Source: an uncultured Bacilli bacterium
GTDB lineage: Bacteria > Bacillota_I > Bacilli_A > RF39 > UBA660
Direction of reading: 5' to 3'
Assembly: GCA_948497845.1 (NCBI GenBank)
Contig: CAOOMX010000022.1
Coordinates: 1 to 5,540, forward strand
Length of the DNA stretch: 5,540 bases
Under the pieces are notes generated by a model. It was given only the letters and a program-made list of their open reading frames with translations, had not been told where the DNA came from and made no database searches. Shown one piece after another: positions 1 to 5,304 of this stretch. Each line of letters starts with the position of its first letter. Position 1 is the stretch's first letter. The position numbers and the translations under genes were made by a program.

Positions 1-813
1 AATATCATTTGTAGCACCTAGTAGAGCATTCTTTACTATATCAGCAGTAATTTTACCATCACTTGCCATTTCACGAATTTTACCAATTGGAACATCTAAA
101 TAATCAGCAATTGTTTGAATAACATTTGGTGCTGATTCAAATACTGCATTTAATTCTTCACCACGAAGAACACCTGAACCTAATGCTTGGGTTAATTGTA
201 ATGATGCTGATGCCATTTCTTGTTGACTTGCACCAGCAATAACAAATAACTTACTTAAATTTTCAGCAAATGCAATTGTTTCATTATTGGATTTAAAAGC
301 ATCACCTGCTCTTTGTCCAAGTTTTGCAACTATATCTGCTTGTGTTTGGTAAGATGATCTTGCTCTTTGTGCAGAATTAAATATTTTTTGCTGCAATTCA
401 TCAGTAGTTTGTAAACCATCATTCATTAAATTTAATCTTGCTCTTGTTTGAGTATATTCATCTGATAAATTGACTAATTTACCAATTGTTTTAAATCCAG
501 CATATGCAGAAACTAAAGAAACAACAGAACCCATCATATTATCAACTTTGTTTTTACCATCTTGAATTTCCTTATTTAATTTATTTTGTTGTTGATAGTT
601 TTTATTAAGATTATCTTCCATTGAATTTAATGAAGCATTTACTTGATCAATTGCAATTCTTGCAGAATTTATTTTGGAAGTATCAAATGATTTATTCATT
701 TCACTGTCCATATTTTCAAAAATATCAAGAGTTGAATCCATTGCACCAGTTATATTTCTTAATACTGGTGTCATTGCATCGGTAAGATGTATTGCAGTTG
801 TAATACTTGCCAC
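1..813 (-). CDS. Tail tape measure protein, N-terminal part (XkdO-like)
   Basis: The first 271 codons of a long gene that leaves the window at position 1 with the frame still open. The tape measure protein spans the tail lumen, sets tail length by its own length, and is bound by the chaperone during assembly. The start is GTG at 813. Residues 1-60 are mixed; 60-95 are Gln/Asn/Lys-rich and likely a coiled coil (NYQQQNKLNKEIQ); 92-115 form a hydrophobic stretch (MMGSVVSLVSAYAGFKTIG). Residues 115-271 match the well-known N-terminal tape-measure domain (TIGR02675): SDEYTQTRARLNLMNDGLQ (117-135), ASLQLTQALGSGVLRGEELN (203-222), FESAPNVIQTIADYLDVPIG (225-244) and REMASDGKITADIVKNALLG (247-266). 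It begins 5 nt after the stop of the chaperone's long form. The total length cannot be judged here. Confidence 0.95.
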   Translation of the reverse strand, partial: MASITTAIHLTDAMTPVLRNITGAMDSTLDIFENMDSEMNKSFDTSKINSARIAIDQVNASLNSMEDNLNKNYQQQNKLNKEIQDGKNKVDNMMGSVVSLVSAYAGFKTIGKLVNLSDEYTQTRARLNLMNDGLQTTDELQQKIFNSAQRARSSYQTQADIVAKLGQRAGDAFKSNNETIAFAENLSKLFVIAGASQQEMASASLQLTQALGSGVLRGEELNAVFESAPNVIQTIADYLDVPIGKIREMASDGKITADIVKNALLGATNDI

Positions 814-817
814 AAAA

Positions 818-824
818 ATCACCT
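818..824 (-). promoter_or_regulatory. Ribosome-binding site deciding the tape measure start
   Basis: AGGTGAT lies 4 nt before GTG 813 and covers the stop codon of the frameshift extension. It makes GTG 813 the start rather than the in-frame GTG at 822, which falls inside the site. There is no in-frame ATG upstream, since a TAG lies at 825-823. Confidence 0.75.
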
Positions 825-1435
825 ACCTTTCTTACTAGTTTTTTTCATCTTTTTTTCTTTCTTTTTCTCATCTTCTGATTTTAATTGAATTGCAGCAATC
901 ACAAATGCTTTTTCTTTTCTATCCATTTCAATAAAATCAGTAGGTTTCCAATGAAATTTATGAAGACAATAATAACAATAAGATGCATCACTGTCTTCAT
1001 TAATTAGTTTTTTGCTTCTTCAACCTCATCTTGAAGTGTTTCAGTAAATCCATTATAGTTTTGAATAAATAATGCAAAATCATTATACTCACCTGGATCA
1101 TCAATCATTTCTTTAATAAGTTCTTCTGCACTCATAACACCATAAGAATCTTGCAATTCTTTATTGTTTAAATCAGGTTCTATAACTGAAGAAACAATTA
1201 ATCTTGAAATATATTTTGATGTATTCAATTTTTCTTTACTCATTCCCATTTTTCCTTTAATAGGAACTTCATACATACAATCTTCTCTTATAGCATCATT
1301 CATTTTAGTTGTAATTGGTCTAATTAACCATTCCAAAGGATTTCCTTTTTCATCAACCAATGATTTAGTTGCAGCATATTTTGTATTCTCTTTTTTTATT
1401 TTATTATCTTTTAAAAATCTACTTAAATTTGACAT
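819..1435 (-). CDS. Tail assembly chaperone, -1 frameshift long form (gpGT-type)
   Basis: A -1 slip at A AAA AAC (1013-1007) bypasses the TAA at 1006-1004 and continues for 62 residues to TGA at 821-819, giving about 205 residues in all. The added segment begins LINEDSDASYCYYCLHKFHW, then PTDFIEMDRKEKAFVIAAIQ, and ends in a Lys-rich tail (EKKKEKKMKKTSKKGR). The middle part 'hW.P.df.em...EkafviAaI..k.e.e' has the look of the T-domain that follows the chaperone in many siphovirus and myovirus tail operons, and this stretch would otherwise be an unexplained gap of about 190 nt before the tape measure. No independent start with a ribosome-binding site opens this frame, which supports expression by frameshift. 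In lambda-type systems the short and long forms are made in a fixed ratio and both are needed for tail assembly; that is known for the family, inferred here. Confidence 0.88.
960..1000 (-). promoter_or_regulatory. Frameshift-stimulating stem-loop
   Basis: The transcript can fold ATGAAGACAGTGATG (1000-986) onto TATTATTGTCTTCAT (974-960): 15 contiguous base pairs, the outer nine all Watson-Crick, three G-U pairs in the upper part, and an 11-nt loop at 985-975. The stem starts 6 nt after the slippery heptamer, in the usual 5-9-nt window for a ribosome-pausing structure. It is not followed by a T-run, so it is not a terminator. The stem lies wholly within the extension coding sequence. Confidence 0.85.
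1004..1435 (-). CDS. xkdN: Tail assembly chaperone, short form (XkdN-like, gpG-type)
   Basis: The zero-frame product has 143 residues and resembles XkdN/YqbN tail-assembly chaperones (Phage_TAC family), which bind the tape measure protein and guide tube polymerisation without becoming part of the virion. Recognisable parts are the N-terminal helix LSRFLKDNKIKKENTKYAAT (4-23), the segment LEWLIRPITTKMNDAIREDC (34-53) with the family's 'W.iRpit..e.d.irkdc' pattern, GKMGMSKEKLNTSKYISRLI (61-80), and the acidic helical end with MSAEELIKEMIDDPGEY (101-117) that occurs in this family as 'ellk.ml...gey..l'. ATG 1435 follows a good ribosome-binding site. The gene sits between tube and tape measure as expected. 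It ends GCA AAA AAC TAA, which is at the same time a slippery sequence, so a fraction of ribosomes should make the longer form described separately. Confidence 0.93.
   Translation of the reverse strand: MSNLSRFLKDNKIKKENTKYAATKSLVDEKGNPLEWLIRPITTKMNDAIREDCMYEVPIKGKMGMSKEKLNTSKYISRLIVSSVIEPDLNNKELQDSYGVMSAEELIKEMIDDPGEYNDFALFIQNYNGFTETLQDEVEEAKN
1007..1013 (-). promoter_or_regulatory. -1 frameshift slippery heptamer A AAA AAC
   Basis: Read in the chaperone frame as GCA AAA AAC TAA, this is a perfect X XXY YYZ heptamer, so both tRNAs can re-pair after a one-base backward slip. A purine-rich GAGG at 1027-1024 lies 10 nt upstream, the distance at which an internal Shine-Dalgarno stimulates slippage in E. 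coli dnaX; whether this weaker match acts here is a guess. Confidence 0.9.
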
Positions 1436-1442
1436 TATAAAT

Positions 1443-1450
1443 CCACCTTT
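1443..1450 (-). promoter_or_regulatory. Ribosome-binding site of the tail chaperone
   Basis: AAAGGTGG lies 7 nt before ATG 1435. It lies just after the terminator, so any transcript reading through still starts the chaperone efficiently and translation need not be coupled to the tube gene. Confidence 0.75.
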
Positions 1451-1461
1451 CTTTTATATAC

Positions 1462-1494
1462 AAATAAAAATCCCCTACATAAGTAAGGGATTTT
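1462..1494 (-). terminator. Rho-independent terminator inside the operon
   Basis: On the minus strand a 12-bp stem (AAAATCCCTTAC at 1494-1483 paired with GTAGGGGATTTT at 1478-1467, one U-G pair) closes a 4-nt loop TTAT and runs straight into TTTTTATTT at 1470-1462. The first base of the stem lies one base after the stop codon of the tail tube gene. This is the standard layout of an intrinsic terminator acting on leftward transcription. Because the chaperone and tape measure genes follow with no convincing promoter of their own, it probably works as a partial terminator that lowers their expression. The A-run on the other arm means it could also act on rightward transcripts, but no plus-strand gene is seen. 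Confidence 0.82.
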
Positions 1495-1495
1495 A

Positions 1496-1972
1496 TTACA
1501 TCATACCTTCAAGTAAACTAAATTTTTCAGGAATTTTGAAATCTTCAAATGTGAAATCCATATCTTCATCTAGGTAATCATCATTATCAGCATCAAATTT
1601 TGCTAGAATACCACCATCTATGTTACAACCAACTAACACAACAGTTTGTCTTCCAGCAGCAGATGTTGGATCATCATTTGTAATTTGAATATCAAAATAT
1701 ACATCATTACCAGTATTTTTAAAGTCTTCCATCATCTGTCTAAAAATAGAAGTGTTGTAATGGAATGTTGCAGAACCTGTTCCATTCCAACCAGTAGATT
1801 TATGACCCCTTCCTGTCTTTCCTAAAATAGGAACTTCAGATTTAGTTTTTTCAAAGTTTGCTTCAAGATTAATTGCTTGCATAAAATTATATCTATTGTT
1901 TCCAACAGTTACAAAGCATTCTGCTAATTTAGCAGATATTGAATCTTTTGCCTTCATTGTTATATTATTCAT
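1496..1972 (-). CDS. xkdM: Tail tube protein (XkdM-like)
   Basis: The predicted protein has 158 residues of the XkdM/YqbM family (DUF2001), the inner tail tube subunit forming hexameric rings inside the sheath. The pattern is characteristic: an early strand region with AECFVTVGNNRYNFMQAINLEA (17-38), VPILGKTGRGHKSTGWNGTG (47-66) with the 'v.iLG....g.K..gw.gtG' motif, FHYNTSIFRQMMEDFKNTG (70-88) as the single main helix, VYFDIQITNDDPTSAAGRQT (91-110) and VVLVGCNIDGGILAKFDAD (111-129), then the closing DFTFEDFKIPEKF (139-151). ATG at 1972 follows GGAAGGATGG at 1990-1981, with 8 nt between; a second Met at codon 6 has no better site. The gene follows the sheath after a 19-nt gap and is itself followed, one base after its stop, by a terminator hairpin, which fits a protein needed in many copies. 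Confidence 0.95.
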   Translation of the reverse strand: MNNITMKAKDSISAKLAECFVTVGNNRYNFMQAINLEANFEKTKSEVPILGKTGRGHKSTGWNGTGSATFHYNTSIFRQMMEDFKNTGNDVYFDIQITNDDPTSAAGRQTVVLVGCNIDGGILAKFDADNDDYLDEDMDFTFEDFKIPEKFSLLEGMM

Positions 1973-1991
1973 AATCTAACCCATCCTTCCT

Positions 1992-3278
1992 TTAATTTAT
2001 AGTTACAGTCATATATAATTGTGCCATTGTATTAACAATAGTAACTACATCAGTGACTATAACAGAACTTTTATCATTACCTTGTGACACTTCAATATTT
2101 GCACTATCAAAATCTTGAATTGCCCTCATATTTTGTAAACTTTCATGATGTTGAACAATATCATTCCACAATGAAATCCTACCACTTTGGTCATTTGGAA
2201 TAGATCCAAGATATTTTGTATTGAATAAATTTGCAATATCATTTGCAATTTGGTCAACCACTCTAATTGTTTGATTATCTTGAAATATTGAACCTTTATC
2301 ATCAGATATAGTAGTTAAACTGTTTATATCCTTTAATACTCTTACATCATTATTAACTGCATGAAGTACAAATTTACCTTCATCAATTGCATTTTCAAGT
2401 TGTACTTGTGTATATTCTGTATCAACTTCATATTCACCATCATATTTTTTATTTAAACATGATTTATTAATTGCACATCCTGCTTCTGCACCTGTTACCC
2501 AGTAAACTAATTCAGCAGTTGTGTTATTAACTACATTAATAACACCTTCATAATCTGCTTCTTTATTATGAAGAACTACTTGGAATTTAGCACCAATTTC
2601 ATCTCTTAATCTCTTACAGAAATTAACTGCAAGTGTTTTAATAGAATTATCAGTTGAAACAATACCCATAACATTAAAACTATATGATTCAATTTTATCA
2701 AAGTAATCTTGATAACTTGCACCATTTACTGTTCCATTTGTTCCACCAGTTAATGGTGTTCCAGCAGTAGTTGCTAATGTTGCAGTTGATTTATATGTTA
2801 CAAAATCATTTTCTACTAATTCAGTAGCATTTTTTACTATTTGAGAATCAACTTTAACTGTTCCCAAATATAAATCTACAACAAATTTAGTTGTATCATC
2901 AGCATCCTTACTAATAATTACTTTCAAGTCATTACCTCTTGATCCACTACATTTTGCAGTAGCATAATCATTTGATGCTTTTTCACCACTATTTAATCTA
3001 TAAGCATATAATGTTGAAGCATTAATGAATAAATCTCTTAAACCTTTCATTTTTTCATCAGTATTTTCATAACCAAAAATACTTAAACATTTCTTTTCAA
3101 AATCAGCACTTGTTACAGTAAATACTTCACCATCTTTTCCCCAATCAAGTTCTAAAGGTATTGTTGCAAATCCTCTATCTGAAAGACTTGAATTTGCTCT
3201 TGCTTTAGAAACAAAATTAATATAAGAACCAGGTAATTTTTTATTTTGTGCAACAAATGTTCCACCACCTAATGCCAT
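1992..3278 (-). CDS. xkdK: Contractile tail sheath protein (XkdK-like)
   Basis: The predicted protein has 428 residues and is the sheath subunit that polymerises around the tail tube and contracts to drive it through the cell envelope. The N-terminal segment GGGTFVAQNKKLPGSYINFV (4-23) is the typical 'G.f..qnK..PG.Yinf' start of Gram-positive phage sheaths. Next comes an alpha/beta part with LRDLFINASTLYAYRLNSG (80-98), then a beta-rich insertion opened by SRGNDLKVIISKD (113-125) and closed by PLTGGTNGTVN (175-185). The conserved core follows (YFDKIESYSFNVMGIVS at 192-208, YWVTGAEAGCAINKSCLNKKYDG around 259-281), then RVLKDINSLTT (313-323). The last 90 residues hold the C-terminal domain, ending in a beta strand (QLYMTVTIN) that in known sheaths joins the neighbouring subunit. 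It is slightly shorter than PBSX XkdK. AGAGGTGA at 3292-3285 lies 6 nt before ATG 3278. The presence of a sheath defines the particle as contractile. Confidence 0.96.
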   Translation of the reverse strand: MALGGGTFVAQNKKLPGSYINFVSKARANSSLSDRGFATIPLELDWGKDGEVFTVTSADFEKKCLSIFGYENTDEKMKGLRDLFINASTLYAYRLNSGEKASNDYATAKCSGSRGNDLKVIISKDADDTTKFVVDLYLGTVKVDSQIVKNATELVENDFVTYKSTATLATTAGTPLTGGTNGTVNGASYQDYFDKIESYSFNVMGIVSTDNSIKTLAVNFCKRLRDEIGAKFQVVLHNKEADYEGVINVVNNTTAELVYWVTGAEAGCAINKSCLNKKYDGEYEVDTEYTQVQLENAIDEGKFVLHAVNNDVRVLKDINSLTTISDDKGSIFQDNQTIRVVDQIANDIANLFNTKYLGSIPNDQSGRISLWNDIVQHHESLQNMRAIQDFDSANIEVSQGNDKSSVIVTDVVTIVNTMAQLYMTVTIN

Positions 3279-3279
3279 A

Positions 3280-3465
3280 TTATTTCACCTCTTTCATAAA
3301 TTCTTCTATTAATGAATCAACCTTTTCAAATGTATATTCAACACCATCTTCAAGAATTGTCATTAATAAATCTTTTCTATTAGAATATTTTTTTGATTTT
3401 ATGATACTTTCTTTTGTATAAGTATCTTTTTGTTTAATTTCTTTATTTTCAACTTTTTCTTTCAT
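3280..3465 (-). CDS. YqzN/YkzM-domain small protein
   Basis: The predicted protein has only 61 residues. It corresponds to the small YkzM (PBSX) and YqzN (skin) proteins that lie between the tail terminator and sheath genes. The first 15 residues are charged and Lys/Glu-rich. Residues 16-61 carry the recognisable core: YTKESIIKSKKYSNRKDLLMTILEDG followed by the segment beginning EYTFEKVDSLIEEFM and a final Lys-rich end, equivalent to the family's 'rDll.alL.d...YT..Ev...i..f'. No molecular function is established to my knowledge; its conserved position suggests a part in tail assembly. The start ATG at 3465 has AAGGGTGAT at 3479-3471, which overlaps the stop of the preceding gene. Its own last codons hold the sheath gene's ribosome-binding site, and only one base separates the two genes. 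Confidence 0.8.
   Translation of the reverse strand: MKEKVENKEIKQKDTYTKESIIKSKKYSNRKDLLMTILEDGVEYTFEKVDSLIEEFMKEVK
3285..3292 (-). promoter_or_regulatory. Sheath ribosome-binding site inside the preceding gene
   Basis: AGAGGTGA lies within the last codons of the small YkzM-like gene, 6 nt before the sheath ATG at 3278. The preceding stop codon (3282-3280) lies between the site and the start, so ribosomes ending the small gene finish next to the sheath start. Confidence 0.7.
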
Positions 3466-3471
3466 TTAATA

Positions 3472-3942
3472 TCACCCTTCCATTATTGTTGAATTATATT
3501 CACATGAATCCATTTTGTCTGTTTCTATTTCTTTTTTCTTAACAAACATATCATAATTTACAAAGAAATTTAAAGTTCCATCAACATATTCACCATGCAT
3601 TTTATTACCTCTAATCAATGAATTATACTCATTTTCACCATCATTTTCTTTGATAGTAATGTATTCAAGACAAGAAAATAATCTTTCTCTTATCTCATTG
3701 CAAGTATATTTCTTCTGATTATCAGTTTTATCAGGAATAAATTGAATACAAAATTGATTTATTTCTTTATACCTATTACCTCTAAATAAATCTTCACTTG
3801 GATTCAGTGCATTAATAAAAAAGCAAGGTGTTTTTAAACCTTGATTCACTTCTTCATCATAAATTTTATAATTATTTTTACTATTTGGATTAAACTCATC
3901 ATTTAATGCCATGCTAATAGCATTAATTATTCTATTTATCAT
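3472..3942 (-). CDS. YqbJ/XkdJ-like tail terminator protein
   Basis: The predicted protein has 156 residues and matches the YqbJ-type family (DUF6838 in recent naming), considered tail terminators that cap the head-proximal end of the tube. Visible marks are YKIYDEEVNQGLKTPCFFI at 25-43 (the 'Y-eEi-QGl-rPcFfi' pattern), NRYKEINQFCIQFIPD at 56-71, a helix with CNEIRERLFSCLEYI at 81-95, and the closing segment DGTLNFFVNYDMFVKKKE at 121-138, which matches the late 'd..L.f.v.Y' strand and linker of the family. The start chosen is ATG at 3942, which overlaps the stop of the upstream gene as ATGA and has GGGAG at 3957-3953. An in-frame GTG at 3951 gives three more residues but sits 1 nt from that site. 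The role is inferred from family and from its place between xkdI and the sheath. Confidence 0.8.
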   Translation of the reverse strand: MINRIINAISMALNDEFNPNSKNNYKIYDEEVNQGLKTPCFFINALNPSEDLFRGNRYKEINQFCIQFIPDKTDNQKKYTCNEIRERLFSCLEYITIKENDGENEYNSLIRGNKMHGEYVDGTLNFFVNYDMFVKKKEIETDKMDSCEYNSTIMEG

Positions 3943-4400
3943 TTGAAACACTCTCCCAACATTTTTTCAATTTTTCTTTCAAGTATTTTTGGTGTTGCAC
4001 TTTGGATTTCTTGTTCAGAAATAGTAAGCATGAATCTACCATCAACCCATCCTTTATGATCTCTAGTTCTATGACCAAATTCAACATATGATGAATATTC
4101 AGTTGGGTTTGTAATCTCAATTATATATTCATTTCCAACATGTTGAATAGTTAAACTATTAACATATGATGAAGCACTTTTTCCAGCAGTCCATCCCCTT
4201 CTTAATGTTCCACCAACTTTACCTGAACCACTTGGATATTGTCCAACTGGTGTTCTTTTTATTACTTTAGAAAGCAATCTTGCAGTAAGTTCTTTTGCAC
4301 AAGCAATTATAAATAAATCAACTTGTTCTTTTGATAATTTTTGTATTTTATCATTAAATTCTTTAAACTCTTTATATTCAAATTTTCCTTTTTTACTCAT
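3939..4400 (-). CDS. xkdI: HK97 gp10-like / XkdI tail-completion protein
   Basis: The predicted protein has 153 residues of the HK97 gp10-like family (XkdI/YqbI), head-tail joining or tail-completion proteins acting at the neck. The evidence is the pattern seen across the family: an N-terminal helical part (FNDKIQKLSKEQVDLFIIACAKELTARLL, about 15-43), then RTPVG at 49-53, GGTLRRGW at 63-70, a strand IIEITNPTEYSSYVEFGH at 93-110, RTRDHKGWVDGRFML at 111-125, and a C-terminal helix. The 'N-pteYa.yvE.Gh' block followed by 'G-W-v-G-r-f' is the family signature. The start is ATG at 4400, with GAAGG at 4414-4410 and 9 nt of spacing; a TTG at 4409 abuts that site and can be excluded. The gene overlaps its upstream neighbour by one base (TAATG) and its downstream neighbour by four (ATGA at 3942-3939), so translation is probably coupled. 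Confidence 0.9.
   Translation of the reverse strand: MSKKGKFEYKEFKEFNDKIQKLSKEQVDLFIIACAKELTARLLSKVIKRTPVGQYPSGSGKVGGTLRRGWTAGKSASSYVNSLTIQHVGNEYIIEITNPTEYSSYVEFGHRTRDHKGWVDGRFMLTISEQEIQSATPKILERKIEKMLGECFK
3953..3957 (-). promoter_or_regulatory. Ribosome-binding site deciding the YqbJ-like start
   Basis: GGGAG lies 10 nt before ATG 3942 but only 1 nt before the in-frame GTG at 3951, so the ATG is preferred. The ATG also forms an ATGA overlap with the upstream stop. Confidence 0.6.
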
Positions 4401-4777
4401 TATGACCAACCTTCAAATAATTCCAACATTATTTCTTGGTGTGTATCATATGGTGCAGGTTCACCACTTGATTGATATTCTTTAATTTGTCCTAGACTGT
4501 TTGTAACAATTATTTTAGAACCAGTTTTTATTTCAATATCAGGTGATATAAACAATTTAGTTGATAATGTCTTTTTATTAGCATTATCATCAACTATATT
4601 GATTGTAGAAATTCGTTCATATGATATTTTGCAAGGTATTTGTTCTTTTACTTTTACTTCACCAAAACCTGTGGATTTATTTGGTTTTTGAATCTCTTGA
4701 TATTCAACAATATCACATTTACAATCGTATAACTTTTCAAAATTCTTTTTTGCTACCATTTTAACTTTCTGTAACAT
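4400..4777 (-). CDS. xkdH: XkdH/YqbH-like head-closure protein
   Basis: The predicted protein has 125 residues. It resembles the small mostly-beta XkdH/YqbH proteins (DUF3599), thought to act as head-closure or stopper proteins between connector and tail. Visible features are CDIVEY at 21-26, EQIPCKISYE at 45-54, the strand-rich LFISPDIEIKTGSKIIVTN at 75-93, and the C-terminal pattern YQSSGEPAPYDTHQEIMLEL at 101-120, whose 'Sg.p..Y.tHQ.i.le' is typical of this family. ATG at 4777 is chosen because AAGGTGAT at 4790-4783 lies 5 nt upstream. This makes the gene overlap the end of the connector gene by 25 nt in another frame. A later in-frame ATG at 4759 has no comparable ribosome-binding site. 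The stop codon TAA at 4402-4400 shares its last base with the next start (TAATG). The family call is good; the head-closure role is inferred from family and position. Confidence 0.83.
   Translation of the reverse strand: MLQKVKMVAKKNFEKLYDCKCDIVEYQEIQKPNKSTGFGEVKVKEQIPCKISYERISTINIVDDNANKKTLSTKLFISPDIEIKTGSKIIVTNSLGQIKEYQSSGEPAPYDTHQEIMLELFEGWS
4410..4414 (-). promoter_or_regulatory. Ribosome-binding site deciding the gp10-like start
   Basis: GAAGG lies 9 nt before ATG 4400 and abuts the in-frame TTG at 4409, which therefore cannot use it. The start at 4400 also shares a base with the upstream stop (TAATG). Confidence 0.6.
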
Positions 4778-5280
4778 ATTAAATCACCTTCCCCATAAGT
4801 TATTAAATAATTTATCAAAGAAGTTAGTTTTTGTTCATCTGTTTCAGATCCTTCATTAATAGCAAACTGAATTGTTGTGTCACCTTCTTGTAATTGCTTA
4901 ACTGCCATATCAAAATCAAAATTGTCTAATGTCAATTGATTTGATTTATGTTTATTGAATAAGAATTCACCACATATTCTATCAACTATAATTTCATATA
5001 ATTCATTTGGAATAATACTTATATTAGCAGAATTTTTAACATGATTAATTGCTTTGTTCATACAAAACATTATAATCCAGTTGTCTGATTCTACAAGTTT
5101 TAAACCAAAATTTAATAACCTTTGAACAATCATTTTTACAAAGGTCTTTTCAGTATCTTCTTTAAATGATTGTTCAAGGTCATTATTTAATTGGATGATA
5201 CTATCAACAAAAGAATCAATATTAAATTGTTCTTCTGTTGGTTGTGTTACTTCTTCAGTAACTTCATTATTTTCAGACAT
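4753..5280 (-). CDS. Head-tail connector (YqbG / gp6-like adaptor)
   Basis: The predicted protein has 175 residues and is probably the adaptor ring that docks on the portal and starts the neck. ATG at 5280 is chosen because AAAGGGTGAT at 5294-5285 lies 4 nt upstream of it; an in-frame GTG at 5289 falls inside that ribosome-binding site and is unlikely. Residues about 50-175 look like the all-helical connector family: a helix with INHVKNSANI around 78-87, IPNELYEIIVDRICGEFLF around 90-108, the segment QEGDTTIQFA at 131-140, then a last helix and the terminal YRKLKW. Residues 1-48 are acidic (many Glu, Asp, Gln) and have no counterpart that I recognise in the roughly 110-130-residue members of the family. 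It lies between coat and XkdH-like genes, exactly where skin-element yqbG sits. Its last 25 nt overlap the next gene. The identification is by pattern and synteny; the exact family was not searched. Confidence 0.72.
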   Translation of the reverse strand: MSENNEVTEEVTQPTEEQFNIDSFVDSIIQLNNDLEQSFKEDTEKTFVKMIVQRLLNFGLKLVESDNWIIMFCMNKAINHVKNSANISIIPNELYEIIVDRICGEFLFNKHKSNQLTLDNFDFDMAVKQLQEGDTTIQFAINEGSETDEQKLTSLINYLITYGEGDLICYRKLKW

Positions 5281-5284
5281 AAAT

Positions 5285-5294
5285 ATCACCCTTT
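5285..5294 (-). promoter_or_regulatory. Ribosome-binding site deciding the connector start
   Basis: AAAGGGTGAT lies 4 nt before ATG 5280 and includes the in-frame GTG at 5289, ruling the latter out. The only gap between coat and connector genes (5304-5281) is taken up by this site; no promoter or terminator is seen in it. Confidence 0.7.
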
Positions 5295-5304
5295 CTTACT
5301 TCAA

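Noticed and set aside
837..846. A second A-run with AAAAAAAC near the end of the extension, resembling another slippery site.
   Set aside because: In the extension frame it is read ATG AAA AAA ACT, so the heptamer is not in the X XXY YYZ register and the Met codon prevents P-site re-pairing; it is most likely a run of Lys codons.
1450..1483. A TATATA-containing stretch after the terminator as a possible promoter for the chaperone and tape measure.
   Set aside because: No acceptable -35 element is found at 16-18 nt upstream; that position falls in the terminator loop and stem with a poor match.
1164..1577. A 137-codon open frame on the plus strand, with hydrophobic segments.
   Set aside because: It lies antisense to the chaperone, the terminator and the end of the tube gene, has no clear ribosome-binding site, and its Phe/Ile/Ser-rich product is what the reverse of AT-rich coding DNA gives.
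3932..4120. A 62-codon minus-strand frame overlapping the gp10-like gene.
   Set aside because: It is a shadow in another frame of a gene with clear family motifs and has no supporting ribosome-binding site.
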